This document shows positions 10,487 to 18,683 of a DNA stretch of 64,000 bases, in pieces. The DNA lies in assembly GCA_905234785.1 (NCBI GenBank), contig CAJOIP010000012.1:1-64000 (forward strand), given 5' to 3'. How positions within the stretch are numbered: position 1 is the first letter of the stretch; every line of letters starts with the position of its first letter. Under the pieces are notes generated by a model that did not search any database, had not been told where the DNA came from, and saw only the letters and a program-made list of their open reading frames with translations. Source of the stretch: an uncultured Eggerthellaceae bacterium. GTDB taxonomy: Bacteria > Actinomycetota > Coriobacteriia > Coriobacteriales > Eggerthellaceae. The position numbers were made by a program, and so were the translations under genes.

Positions 10487-10807
10487 ATGCGCGAAGGCAG
10501 CGCTCCGAATTTCGCCCCGCCGGTCATGGAAGGCGCGGTATACGAGTTCGAAGACGAGAACGGCGATCTGCTGGAACTGGAGTTCCTGGGCCTCGTGCTG
10601 CACAACGGCCGTCGCTACGGGTTCTTCTTCATGGTGACCGAGGACGAGCCGGCGCTGTCATCGGGCGAGGTCGTCGTGCTGGAAGTCACGGCCGTCGACG
10701 AAGACGACCAGCCCAGCGAATTCGAGCTTGTCGAGGACGAGGCCATTCTCGACGAGGTCTTCGAAGCTTTCAAGGAAGCCGCGAAGGACCTGTACGACTT
10801 CGAATAG
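10487..10807 (+). CDS. DUF1292 family protein
   Basis: A 106-residue very acidic protein matching the DUF1292 (UPF0473) pattern: YEFEDENGDLLELEFLGLVLHNGRRYGFF followed by alternating strands (GEVVVLEVTAVDED) and a C-terminal LDEVFEAFKEAAKDL helix. AGGAGATT precedes the ATG. In Firmicutes these proteins lie in the alaS-ruvX region and have no known reaction. Here it stands alone between secDF and the riboflavin transporter unit. Confidence 0.8.
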   Translation: MREGSAPNFAPPVMEGAVYEFEDENGDLLELEFLGLVLHNGRRYGFFFMVTEDEPALSSGEVVVLEVTAVDEDDQPSEFELVEDEAILDEVFEAFKEAAKDLYDFE

Positions 10808-10810
10808 CTG

Positions 10811-10839
10811 TTGCAACGCCGATGCAATAGGCATACAAT
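10811..10839 (+). promoter_or_regulatory. Sigma-70-type promoter of the riboflavin ECF operon
   Basis: TTGCAA (10811-10816), a 17-base spacer, and TACAAT (10834-10839). Transcription would start a few bases before the FMN riboswitch. Confidence 0.75.
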
Positions 10840-10852
10840 CCCCCACGTAGCT

Positions 10853-11017
10853 GTTTCAGGGCGGGGTGGAATTCCCCACTGGCGGTAATCGGGCTGGCCA
10901 CACGGCGGTCCGAAAGTCCGCGACCCTGCTCGGCGTGCCGCCAGCGCAGGCGCGCGCCGATCAGGCTGACTCCGGTGCAAGTCCGGGACCAACGGTTAAA
11001 GTCCGGATGAAAGAGAC
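10853..11017 (+). ncRNA. FMN riboswitch (RFN element)
   Basis: The conserved RFN blocks are all readable in order: TTCAGGGCGGGGTGGAATTC, CCCACTGGCGGTA, AAAGTCCGCGACC, TGACTCCGGTGCAAGTCCGG, and GTCCGGATGAAAGAGA. It binds FMN and turns off riboflavin genes when FMN is plentiful. The ribU Shine-Dalgarno AGGAGG follows directly after the last block, with no obvious intrinsic terminator between them, so control of translation initiation is more likely than attenuation (inference). Confidence 0.95.
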
Positions 11018-11030
11018 AGGAGGACTGCTT

Positions 11031-11633
11031 ATGTCTACCTATGCGCAGAACCGGCCGAATGGCCAACCGTCCCCGACGAACACGAACCGCTGGTCAACTA
11101 AGCAATTGGTGACCATGGCGCTCATGTGCGCCATCGCCATCTTGCTGAGTTTCATCGAGTTCCCGATTTTGCCCTCGGCGTCGTTCCTGAAGCTCGATGT
11201 GGCGCTCGTCCCGTCGGCTGTCGTGGGCTTCGCGTACGGCGCCGGTCCCGGCGTGCTCGTGGGCATCGTCAGCGCCGTGGCGCATGGCGCCATCACGGGC
11301 AACTGGGTCGGCTGCCTGATGAACATCATCGCAACGCTCGCGTTCATCATCCCCGCGAGCGCCATCTACACGCGCAACCGCACGTTCAAAGGAGCGGTCA
11401 TCGGGCTTGTAGTCTCCACGGTGTGCTTCGTCGTCGTCGAGATACTGGCGAACCTCGTCATAGACCCGACGCTGTACGGCATGCCCTTCGATGCCGTTGC
11501 CGCCCTCGTCGTGCCGGCTATCCTGCCGTTCAACATCATCAAGGGCGTGGTGGTCAGCATCCTGACGGCGCTCGTGTACAAGAGCATCTCGAATCTCATC
11601 ACCCCCGCCAAAGACCAGGTGAAGGGCCGCTAA
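11031..11633 (+). CDS. ribU: Riboflavin ECF transporter S component RibU
   Basis: A 200-residue integral membrane protein. The start at ATG 11031 is fixed by AGGAGG and by the riboswitch ending just before it; an upstream in-frame start would lie inside the riboswitch. It has a cytosolic N-terminus of ~25 residues, then about six hydrophobic segments, with the S-component signature LSFIEFPILPSASFLKLD and AYGAGPGVLVGIVSAVAHG. It captures riboflavin and passes it through the ECF module encoded by the next two genes. The FMN riboswitch makes the substrate assignment firm. Confidence 0.95.
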   Translation: MSTYAQNRPNGQPSPTNTNRWSTKQLVTMALMCAIAILLSFIEFPILPSASFLKLDVALVPSAVVGFAYGAGPGVLVGIVSAVAHGAITGNWVGCLMNIIATLAFIIPASAIYTRNRTFKGAVIGLVVSTVCFVVVEILANLVIDPTLYGMPFDAVAALVVPAILPFNIIKGVVVSILTALVYKSISNLITPAKDQVKGR

Positions 11634-11637
11634 GCGC

Positions 11638-13386
11638 ATGGCCATCATAGAGTTCAACGACGTCAGGTTCACCTACGACGGGCAGCGATACGCGCTCGAC
11701 GGGGTGAACCTGCGCATCGAGCGGGGGTCGTTCACCTGCGTGCTCGGCGGCAACGGCAGCGGGAAATCGACGCTCGCGAAGCATGTGAACGCGCTGCTCA
11801 CGCCCGATGAGGGAACGGTGCGCGTGCTCGATGCGGACACCTCCGATCCCGAAAGCCTGTACTTCATCCGCAGCAACGCGGGCATGGTGTTCCAAAACCC
11901 CGACGACCAGATCGTGTCGAGCGTCATCGAGGACGACGTGGCATTCGGACTCGAGAACCTGGGCGTTCCCACCGAGGAACTGCAAGGGCGGGTTTCGCGC
12001 GCGCTTGCGCAGGTCGGCTTGCAGGGGTTCGAGAAGAAGGAAACCGCCGCGCTTTCGGGCGGGCAGAAGCAGCGCGTCGCCATAGCGGGCGTGCTGGCGA
12101 TGGAGCCGCAGATCCTCGTGTTGGACGAGGCGAGCGCCATGCTCGACCCGCGTGGGCGCAAGGGGCTTGCCCGCGTATGCCGCGAGCTGAACGAAGCCGG
12201 CCTGACCATCGTGCTGATCACGCACTTCATGGAAGAGGCCGCGCAGGCCGACCGCGTGGTCGTGCTTGAAGCTGGACGCGTGGTGCTCGACGGCGCGCCA
12301 ACCGAGGTGCTCACCCAAGCCGAGCGGCTGCGCGATTTGAACCTGGATGTTCCGTTCGCCACGAGCATGAGCATGGAGCTGCGGGAAGGCGGCATAGGCG
12401 TTCCCGTGTGCCTGACGACCGACGAGCTGGCAGCTGGCTTGCGCGAGATTGCGCCCCATGAAACAGGACGTCTGGCGGAAGAGCTGCGCACGCGAGCCTT
12501 CAAGCCGACATCGTGCGCATCGGGCACCGAGCCCATCTTGGAATTCAAGGACGTTTCCTTCACCTACCAACCGACGCCCAAGCGCAAGAAGCGCCGCAAC
12601 GCGGTGCAGACCGACGCCACGCCTGCCGACTGGGGTAACGACCCTTCGGAATACTGGGCGCTGCAGAACGTATCGCTCGAGTTGCGGCGCGGCGAGTTCT
12701 TCGGCATCGCGGGGCATACGGGTTCGGGCAAGTCGACGCTCATCCAGTTGGCCAACGGGTTGCTGCAGCCGACGGCCGGCACGGTGCTGGCACATGGGCG
12801 CGACCTTGCCGACAAGCGCGCCGCCGCAGAAGCGCGCCGCGATGTGGGCGTCGTCTTCCAATACCCCGAACACCAGCTCTTCGCGGCGACGGTTTACGAC
12901 GATGTGGCGTTCGGACCGCGCAACCTGGGCCTTTCAAGCGACGAAGTCGAAGAACGCGTGCGCACGGCGATGAGCCTCGTGCACCTGAGCGTCGACGAGC
13001 TGCGCGACGCAAGCCCCTTTGCGCTGTCGGGTGGCCAGCAGCGCCGTGTGGCATTCGCGGGCGTGCTCGCTATGCAGCCGACGACGCTCATTCTAGACGA
13101 GCCGATTGCGGGCCTCGACCCGCAAAACCGCCATGCGTTTTTGCGGCTCATAACCGAGCTGCATGACGAGCAGGGCATGACCATCGTCCTCGTCTCGCAT
13201 GACATGAACGACCTCGCGCGCCTGTGCGACCGCGTGCTCGTGCTGAACCAGGGCAAGGAGTTCGCGAACGGAGCGCCAGCTGAGGTGTTCGCCGACGAGG
13301 CGCGCCTGCGCAGCGTCGGCCTGGGCGTTCCCGACCTGGTGCACCTGGCCAACTTGATTCGAATCAATTTCCTCGGAGGAAATTGA
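11638..13386 (+). CDS. ecfA: Fused ECF ATPase EcfA-EcfA'
   Basis: A 582-residue protein with two complete ABC ATPase domains, which in most bacteria are two genes. Domain 1 (~1-240): Walker A GGNGSGKST (37-45), Q-loop NPDDQ, signature LSGGQKQRVAIAG, Walker B ILVLDEA. Domain 2 (~300-582): Walker A GHTGSGKST, YPEHQLF Q-loop, LSGGQQRRVAFAG, LILDEP. The Q-loop PxDQ/PExQ pair is typical of EcfA1/EcfA2. It starts four bases after ribU. The last codons (FLGGN, stop) lie in a palindromic repeat that also holds the Shine-Dalgarno of ecfT. Confidence 0.95.
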   Translation: MAIIEFNDVRFTYDGQRYALDGVNLRIERGSFTCVLGGNGSGKSTLAKHVNALLTPDEGTVRVLDADTSDPESLYFIRSNAGMVFQNPDDQIVSSVIEDDVAFGLENLGVPTEELQGRVSRALAQVGLQGFEKKETAALSGGQKQRVAIAGVLAMEPQILVLDEASAMLDPRGRKGLARVCRELNEAGLTIVLITHFMEEAAQADRVVVLEAGRVVLDGAPTEVLTQAERLRDLNLDVPFATSMSMELREGGIGVPVCLTTDELAAGLREIAPHETGRLAEELRTRAFKPTSCASGTEPILEFKDVSFTYQPTPKRKKRRNAVQTDATPADWGNDPSEYWALQNVSLELRRGEFFGIAGHTGSGKSTLIQLANGLLQPTAGTVLAHGRDLADKRAAAEARRDVGVVFQYPEHQLFAATVYDDVAFGPRNLGLSSDEVEERVRTAMSLVHLSVDELRDASPFALSGGQQRRVAFAGVLAMQPTTLILDEPIAGLDPQNRHAFLRLITELHDEQGMTIVLVSHDMNDLARLCDRVLVLNQGKEFANGAPAEVFADEARLRSVGLGVPDLVHLANLIRINFLGGN

Positions 13387-13389
13387 TTC
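13361..13389. repeat. Junction palindrome copy 1 (ecfA/ecfT)
   Basis: A perfect 29 bp palindrome around a single centre base: arms GAATCAATTTCCTC and GAGGAAATTGATTC. It encodes the last residues and stop of ecfA and carries GGAGG 10 bases before the ecfT ATG. Bases 13355-13368 (TTGATTCGAATCAA) form an overlapping palindrome that looks like the join between two tandem copies. Same family as at 17.5 and 36.8 kb. Confidence 0.85.
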
Positions 13390-14193
13390 ATGGGAAACGA
13401 CGCGCTATTCGGACGTTATTGGGCCGCCGACAGCATCGTGCATCGGCTCGACCCCCGCACGAAGCTCGTGGGGACGATCGCGCTTGTCGTCATCATGTTC
13501 TGCGCTGCCAACTTCTGGGCGCTCGGCTTCGTGGCGCTCGTCGTCGTCGCGCTGTTCGCGCTGGCGCGCATTCCCTTCACCCAGGCGCTGCGGTCGATTC
13601 TGCCGCTGTCGTTCATCGTCGTGCTGACGGCGTTGTTCAACCTGCTCTTCGTGCAAGGTGGTAAGGTGTATGTCGACTGGGGCTGGCTCGTCATCAGCCA
13701 GGAGGGCGTGGCGCTTGCGCTGTTCACGGCCGTTCGACTGACATTGCTGCTGCTTTCGGGAAGCCTGCTGACGCTCACCACGACGACGCTCGACATCACC
13801 GAGGCGTTCGAGAAGCTGCTCGGGCCCTTGCGCCGGATCGGGGTGCCAGCGCATGAGTTCGCGCTCGTCATGGGCATTGCGTTGCGGTTCCTTCCGCAGT
13901 TCGTCGACGAGTTCCGCACCATCCGCGCGGCACAGCTTTCACGCGGGGCGAAGCTGGCGTCGAGCCCCACGAAAAGCGGCCTTTCCAGCCTGACGAGCCT
14001 GCTCGTGCCGCTATTCGCGAGCGCCTTCCGCCATGCCGACACGCTCTCGGCCGCCATGGATGCCCGCTGCTACCACGGAGCCGATGGCCGCACCCGCCTG
14101 CATCCGCTCGCCTTCTCCAAACGCGACGCGAGCGCAGCAGCCTTCCTCGTTGTCACGCTCGCGTTGACTTTGGCGTTTTCGGTGCTTTTCTGA
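13390..14193 (+). CDS. ecfT: ECF transporter transmembrane component EcfT
   Basis: A 267-residue membrane protein with four to five hydrophobic segments and the cytosolic coupling region of EcfT (RAAQLSRGAKL, LTSLLVPLFASAFRHADTLS, AMDARCYHG), whose Ala-Arg motifs dock on the two ATPase domains. It completes the RibU-EcfAA'-EcfT riboflavin importer. Its Shine-Dalgarno lies inside the palindromic repeat at the ecfA junction, so pairing of that repeat in mRNA could hide it (inference). The gene is followed by palindromic repeats and a convergent gene. Confidence 0.93.
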   Translation: MGNDALFGRYWAADSIVHRLDPRTKLVGTIALVVIMFCAANFWALGFVALVVVALFALARIPFTQALRSILPLSFIVVLTALFNLLFVQGGKVYVDWGWLVISQEGVALALFTAVRLTLLLLSGSLLTLTTTTLDITEAFEKLLGPLRRIGVPAHEFALVMGIALRFLPQFVDEFRTIRAAQLSRGAKLASSPTKSGLSSLTSLLVPLFASAFRHADTLSAAMDARCYHGADGRTRLHPLAFSKRDASAAAFLVVTLALTLAFSVLF

Positions 14194-14297
14194 TAACGAG
14201 GCGAATGACGAAGGCCAGCCTGCGAAAGCGGGGAAGGCCGATGAAGCCCATGGCTTGCTTCGATGCGGGGCGCAAGATTCCGATTCTTGTGCACGCC

Positions 14298-14510
14298 GGG
14301 GTGCAAAACCCCCAATCTTGCGCACGCAGGGTGCAAAACCGCGAATCTCGTGCACCCGATGCACCAGATTGCGGGTTCTGCACCCGAAAACGGGCCTTCA
14401 AGCTCTTCACGATTGACGTTTTCCCAGGTCGCCTGGTTTCGATAGCGAACGCACGGGTGCAAGACCCCAAATCTCGTGCATCGAGTGCTCCGGATTGCGG
14501 GTCTTGCACC
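14298..14510. repeat. Cluster of GGGTGCAAnACC palindromic repeats
   Basis: Between the convergent ecfT and 14558 genes (364 bp without a gene) lie two fold-back units, 14329-14385 and 14455-14510, each starting GGGTGCAA(A/G)ACC, running through (C/A)GAATCTCGTGC or a variant, then returning as the inverted GCGGGT(T/C)(C/T)TGCACC. A half unit, 14299-14327, precedes them. Arms are 25-27 bp with a few mismatches. Their place between convergent genes fits bidirectional termination, but no T-runs are seen. Confidence 0.75.
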
Positions 14511-14557
14511 TCGGTATGGAGCAAATAGCGAGTTGTGCGCGGGTTCTGCTCAGGACG

Positions 14558-16018
14558 CTACATCTCCGTAGCCAAGCGCACGACGCGGTAGGCGCCGTCG
14601 TAGGTGCCGAGCGCATCGGCCGTCTCGATGTTGTCGCACATCTCGATGATGACGGAAGGCTCGTGCTGCACGAGGTCGATCCACGCGCAGGTCTCGGCAA
14701 TCGATTCCAGCTCGTAGGTGCCGTCGCCGATTTCGGCTGCGCGGATGGCACCCCACGCCTCGTGGCCGCCGACGCGCTTTATCATCAGCTTCGGCATGGG
14801 GTAGAAGGCCAGTTCGCTCGGCTTGGTCACGAGCAGGTCGCACGCGCGCATGAGCACGTTGGTCGTGTACACGGCCGCGAAGATGTCGGCATCGCCGAAT
14901 GCGTGGACGCCCGACGCCGGGCCGTCGAGCGCGGCTTCCGCAAACGCGGCCGTCTCGTCGAAATTCCCGAAATGGCAGGTCGCGTTCGCAAGTTCGGGAA
15001 CCGCCGCGCGCAGGGCCTCCCACACGTCCAGGTGGTCGCCCACGTTCACGAACAGGGCGGCCTCGTCGCGGGCGACGTAGGGCAGCAGGTGCTCGATGAT
15101 GGCGCGGAACAGGTCTTGCTGTGCGCCGGCGCCGCCCACGGTCAGCAGGTAGCGGATGGGCCCCGCGCCCTCGGCGCGCTCCGTGCGGCGAGCGCAGTCG
15201 AACGGGATGTTCAACACGAGCTCGTGGTCGATGTAGTGGCCGGTGTAGTACAGCGAGCCGTCGGGCATGGGCTTAAGCTGGCGGCGCTTGTCCATGCCGC
15301 GCAGCGCCTTGTACCCGAAGTACGCCGACGGGGTCTGGACAGCGTGCGTCGCGCCCTCGGCCAGGTGAAGCGCCATGGGCCAGTTGTCGGGAATGGCGTT
15401 CACGACGTTGGTGAGCCCCGCATGAATCGCGGCTTGCGCCGGCCACGCGTGCGTGCCGATGAACGGGATGTCGCGCGGCAGGTCGCGGTAGGGCGCCACC
15501 ATGAGCTCGGCCGATTTCTGGTCGGCGGCGTTGTAGGTGAGCTTGCGGAAGCCCTCGGAGTTCATCGGCTCCCACACCAGCTTGTTGAACAGCCAGACCT
15601 TCTGGGACAGGCGCGACCCGAGCGAGTACAGGTCGTTCTGCTGCGAGATGAGCTTGGTCGCGGCCGTATCGGGAAAGCCCATGAGGTCGAACCACAGCGG
15701 CGTGTACCCCATGGCGGCTGCGGCCGAGGCCATGGCCATGGCGATGCGGTAGTGGCCGAAGCCCATGCGGATGTTGCCCACGACCACTGGGTTCTCGATT
15801 GCCGAGAAGTCGGCGGCCCCGGCGTCCGCCGCTGCGGGGCGCAGCCACTTGCCGCCAAAGCGCTCTCCCACGACGGGCAGATCGGCAATTTGCAGGTGGC
15901 ACGTCTCGCTGCCGTCGCAGCCGAACTTGCGGGCGCTTCTCGCCTTCGACCTGCACGCCTTCTCGTACGTGCGTGCATCGATTTCGTTTCCGAAGATGAC
16001 GGCGGCGCGGTCTGGCAT
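14558..16018 (-). CDS. Glycosyltransferase-like protein (GT-B fold suspected)
   Basis: A 486-residue soluble protein with GGGAGG upstream of its ATG. The segment VVVGNIRMGFGHYRIAMAMASAA resembles the N-terminal nucleotide-sugar loop of GT-B enzymes such as MGDG synthase/MurG (G-x-GH-R/F), and RYLLTVGGAGAQQDLF with TKPSELAFYPMPKLMIKRVGGHEAWGA resembles the C-terminal donor-binding half. A cysteine pair, FGCDGSETC, lies near the N-terminus. It is divergently transcribed from a GPH-type transporter, so a role in glycolipid or sugar metabolism is possible. The exact reaction is unknown and the family assignment tentative. Confidence 0.55.
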   Translation of the reverse strand: MPDRAAVIFGNEIDARTYEKACRSKARSARKFGCDGSETCHLQIADLPVVGERFGGKWLRPAAADAGAADFSAIENPVVVGNIRMGFGHYRIAMAMASAAAAMGYTPLWFDLMGFPDTAATKLISQQNDLYSLGSRLSQKVWLFNKLVWEPMNSEGFRKLTYNAADQKSAELMVAPYRDLPRDIPFIGTHAWPAQAAIHAGLTNVVNAIPDNWPMALHLAEGATHAVQTPSAYFGYKALRGMDKRRQLKPMPDGSLYYTGHYIDHELVLNIPFDCARRTERAEGAGPIRYLLTVGGAGAQQDLFRAIIEHLLPYVARDEAALFVNVGDHLDVWEALRAAVPELANATCHFGNFDETAAFAEAALDGPASGVHAFGDADIFAAVYTTNVLMRACDLLVTKPSELAFYPMPKLMIKRVGGHEAWGAIRAAEIGDGTYELESIAETCAWIDLVQHEPSVIIEMCDNIETADALGTYDGAYRVVRLATEM

Positions 16019-16088
16019 AAGAACCTCCCATTTATCAGGCGTTACTTGCTATAATCCTTGCATCATTATATTCGTGAAAGGGTCGTGT

Positions 16089-17474
16089 ATGGAAAAGAAG
16101 CTTGCGACTAACGGAGTTCTCTGGAAGTTCGCCATCGGCCAGCTCGGTTGGGCTGCGTTGGCGGGCGTCATCTCGAACTGCCTGGTGTACTACTACATGC
16201 CCGAAGAGGACTTGCTGGCTCAAGGCCACACGCTGTTCATCACGCAGACGGCCGTGTTCTTCGGCATGCTCACGGTCATCGGCGGCATCACGGCGCTCGG
16301 CCGCCTGTTCGACGCCGTCACCGACCCGTGGATCGCATCGCTTTCCGACCGCTGCAAGCACCGCCTCGGCCGCCGCATTCCGTTCCTCCGCTATGCGGCC
16401 ATCCCGTTCGGCGTCGTCACCGTGCTCGTGTTCGTGTCGCCCGTGCCCGAGCAAAGCCCCGTCAACAGCATCTTCCTCGGCGTCATGATGCTTCTGTTCT
16501 ACCTGTGCATGACCTGCTACTGCACGCCGTACAACGCGCTCATCCCCGAGCTCGGCCGCACGCAGAAGCTGCGCATCAACGTGTCGACCTACATCTCCGC
16601 GACGTACTTCATCGGCACGGCGCTCGCCTACACGGTGCCCACCATCGCCAGCATGCTGTTCCCGACGTTCGGCGTGCCAGGAGCGTACCGCATTGCCGTG
16701 GCGGGGCTGGCCGTCGTGGCCGTCATCTGCATGCTCGTGCCGGCGTTCGGCATCGACGAGCATACGTACGCCGACACCACGCCGTCCGAGTCGCCCGCGT
16801 TCTCGAGCCTCGTGAAGACGTTCAAGAACAAGGAATTCCAGACGTTCGTGTGCTCCGACATCCTGTACTGGGTCGCGTTCACGATGTTCCAGACGGGCCT
16901 TCTGTTCTACGTCACGCAGCTCATGGGCCTCGACGTGGCGTGGTCGACCATCCTGCTGGTGCTGATGATGGTCGTGGCGTTCATCCTGTACATTCCCGTG
17001 AACTTCCTAGCCAAGCGCATCGGCAAGAAGAAGCTCATCGTGTTCGCGTTCTCGTTCTTCGCGGTGACGTTCGGCATCACGGCGCTTTCGGGCCTGACGG
17101 GCCTACCGAACGAGGCGTGGGGCATCCTCATCGCCATTCTGGCATCGGTTCCGCTGGCCATCCTGGGCGTGCTGCCGCAGGCGGTCGTCGCCGACATCGC
17201 CGACGTCGACGCGTACGACACCGGCGAGGCGCGCCAGGGCATGTTCTACGCCGCCCGCACCTTCGCCATGAAGCTCGGCCAGGCAGTCTCGATGCTCGTG
17301 TTCACCGGCATCATCGCCATGGACATCGGCGACATGAAGTACCGCATCACCGCCGTCGTGGCCTGCGTCTTCTGCCTGCTCGGCGCGCTCGTGTTCGCGC
17401 GCTACCACGAGAAGAAGGTCCTCGCCCGCATCGAGGAAGAGGCCGTCGCCATCGGCATCGCCGCCGCCGAATAA
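16089..17474 (+). CDS. GPH-type MFS transporter (sugar:cation symporter family)
   Basis: A 461-residue protein with about twelve hydrophobic segments. ATG 16089 is chosen (GAAAGGGTC upstream); the frame is open further upstream but overlaps the divergent gene. Motifs fit the glycoside-pentoside-hexuronide (MFS_2) family: GRLFDAVTDPWIASLSDR between TM2 and TM3, RRIPFLRY, YCTPYNALIPEL, and ADIADVDAYDTGEARQGMFY in the second half. Substrate not determinable. TATAAT at 16051 is a candidate -10. The stop codon TAA lies at the edge of a junction palindrome. Confidence 0.85.
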   Translation: MEKKLATNGVLWKFAIGQLGWAALAGVISNCLVYYYMPEEDLLAQGHTLFITQTAVFFGMLTVIGGITALGRLFDAVTDPWIASLSDRCKHRLGRRIPFLRYAAIPFGVVTVLVFVSPVPEQSPVNSIFLGVMMLLFYLCMTCYCTPYNALIPELGRTQKLRINVSTYISATYFIGTALAYTVPTIASMLFPTFGVPGAYRIAVAGLAVVAVICMLVPAFGIDEHTYADTTPSESPAFSSLVKTFKNKEFQTFVCSDILYWVAFTMFQTGLLFYVTQLMGLDVAWSTILLVLMMVVAFILYIPVNFLAKRIGKKKLIVFAFSFFAVTFGITALSGLTGLPNEAWGILIAILASVPLAILGVLPQAVVADIADVDAYDTGEARQGMFYAARTFAMKLGQAVSMLVFTGIIAMDIGDMKYRITAVVACVFCLLGALVFARYHEKKVLARIEEEAVAIGIAAAE

Positions 17475-17500
17475 TCAATTTCCTCCGAGGTAATTGATTC
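17469..17500. repeat. Junction palindrome copy 2
   Basis: GAATAATCAATTTCCTCCGAG followed by GTAATTGATTC: the same palindrome as at 13361, with one mismatch in the arms. It starts on the last sense codon of the transporter and includes its TAA stop, and places GAGG 15 bases before the next ATG. Confidence 0.85.
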
Positions 17501-17505
17501 AAGCC

Positions 17506-17793
17506 ATGGCAAGCAAGAAGCCTTCAGCTAACGCGAAGAGGATAGCCGCCTTCAAGGCGAGCGCCGACGATTTCAGCGACCTGTTCGCGCGCGAGACGGA
17601 ACGCCTCGAGGAAATGGCCGACGAGCGCGAGGCTGCCCGGCGCGACAAAGCCTGCGAATCGAAGAACCGTTACTCATCGCATGCCGAGGCCGAGCAAGCC
17701 GTCGCCTGGTGCGCCGACCATGGCAAACGCGGCCTGCGCATCTACCGCTGCAAGTACTGCAACGGCTGGCACCTGACCTCGCGCCCTGAATAG
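17506..17793 (+). CDS. Small cysteine-containing protein, unknown
   Basis: A 95-residue protein from ATG 17506; a TTG at 17494 inside the repeat is an alternative. The N-terminal half is charged and helical (FARETERLEEMADEREAARR). The C-terminal half, SKNRYSSHAEAEQAVAWCADHGKRGLRIYRCKYCNGWHLTS, has Cys and His residues spaced like a small zinc-binding unit seen in short phage and chromosome-encoded proteins. No known function. It probably shares a transcript with the next gene. Confidence 0.65.
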   Translation: MASKKPSANAKRIAAFKASADDFSDLFARETERLEEMADEREAARRDKACESKNRYSSHAEAEQAVAWCADHGKRGLRIYRCKYCNGWHLTSRPE

Positions 17794-17814
17794 CGCGCAA
17801 AACGGGGAGGCGGC

Positions 17815-18555
17815 ATGGCGATAGCGCTGGCAATCATAGGAGTCGCGTGCGCGCTGTACGGCGTGGCCATTATGGCGGTCGGGTCGGGGACGTGGTTCTT
17901 CGCGTTCTGGTACGTGCTTGCCGCAGTGTTCCTCGTGGCTGCGTGGGCGGTTCACGCCGGCTGGTGGGAAAGCCTGCCCGTGGCGGCGAAACGCACGGTC
18001 GAAGCCGTGATCGGCGTGCTGTTGGTCGCGAACGCGGTCACGCTGGGGCTGCAGCTGAAGGACTTCAACGACGAGGGCGAGCCGAACCTCGATTACCTCG
18101 TCGTGCTGGGCGCGCAAGTCCGCGACGACGGCCCGAGCATGGTGCTGCGCTTCCGCTTGGACACGGCGTACGACTACCTCGTCGCCAACGAGGGCACGGT
18201 TTGCATCGTGTCGGGCGGCCAGGGCTTCAACGAGCCGGCGCCCGAAGCCGAGGTCATGGCGGCTTACCTCGTCGACCGCGGCATCGACCCTTCGCGCATC
18301 ATATGCGAAAGCGAATCGGAATCGACCGAGCAGAACATCGCCAACAGCATGGCGTTCTTCAACCCGGAAACCGCCCGCGTGGGCATCGTGACCAACGACT
18401 TCCACGTCTTCCGCGGAACGACGCTCGCCCGCAACGCCGGCATCGCGCATGCTTGCGGCATCGCCGCGCCGTCTTCGCCGTTCTACCTGCCGAACAACAT
18501 GACGCGCGAATCCCTCGGCATCGCGAAAGGCTTCCTCACCGGCGCGTTGCGATGA
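17815..18555 (+). CDS. DUF218 (SanA/YdcF-like) membrane protein
   Basis: A 246-residue protein with three N-terminal hydrophobic segments (~1-80) and a DUF218 domain from ~95: DYLVVLGAQVRDDGPSMVLRFRLD, VSGGQGFNEPAPEAEVMAAYL, ESESESTEQNIANS and VTNDFHVFRGTTLARNAG. The pattern (GAxV, SGGQG, E-x-S-TxxN, T-x-FH--R) is that of SanA/YdcF proteins, implicated in envelope integrity in other bacteria; the biochemical activity is not settled. The gene ends beside a small hairpin repeat. Confidence 0.88.
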   Translation: MAIALAIIGVACALYGVAIMAVGSGTWFFAFWYVLAAVFLVAAWAVHAGWWESLPVAAKRTVEAVIGVLLVANAVTLGLQLKDFNDEGEPNLDYLVVLGAQVRDDGPSMVLRFRLDTAYDYLVANEGTVCIVSGGQGFNEPAPEAEVMAAYLVDRGIDPSRIICESESESTEQNIANSMAFFNPETARVGIVTNDFHVFRGTTLARNAGIAHACGIAAPSSPFYLPNNMTRESLGIAKGFLTGALR

Positions 18556-18560
18556 GCTCA

Positions 18561-18588
18561 CCCAAACGGCCTAAGGCTGTTTGGATGA
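18561..18588 (+). terminator. CCAAACGGCC hairpin after the DUF218 gene
   Basis: Stem CCAAACGGCC / GGCTGTTTGG with a TAA loop, six bases after the stop codon region. A near copy (CATCCAAACGGCC...GCTGTTTGGATG) occurs at 58404-58432. No T-run follows, so it is a weak terminator or a small repeat. Confidence 0.5.
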
Positions 18589-18627
18589 CTGTCTGGTCGG
18601 CTTATCGCGGATACCTGTTGGATTCGG

Positions 18628-18645
18628 TATTATGAACAGTGTTCA
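18628..18645 (+). promoter_or_regulatory. -10 and operator-like palindrome of the galactose operon
   Basis: TATTAT (18628-18633) is immediately followed by the palindrome TGAAC-AGT-GTTCA (18633-18645). A repressor bound here would cover the transcription start of the alpha-galactosidase-galK-galT unit. No local regulator gene is seen. Confidence 0.45.
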
Positions 18646-18683
18646 CAACCCTTTTCGATTCGCGATTGTGGAGGGCGGTTTTC

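Noticed and set aside
7538-10603. A 1021-codon open frame on the minus strand opposite secDF
   Set aside because: It mirrors a well-conserved secDF gene; the product is the Arg/Asp/His/Val-rich type expected from antisense reading of high-GC codons and shows no domain.
10866-11030. An upstream extension of ribU by 55 codons
   Set aside because: It would translate the FMN riboswitch; the AGGAGG just before ATG 11031 marks the true start.
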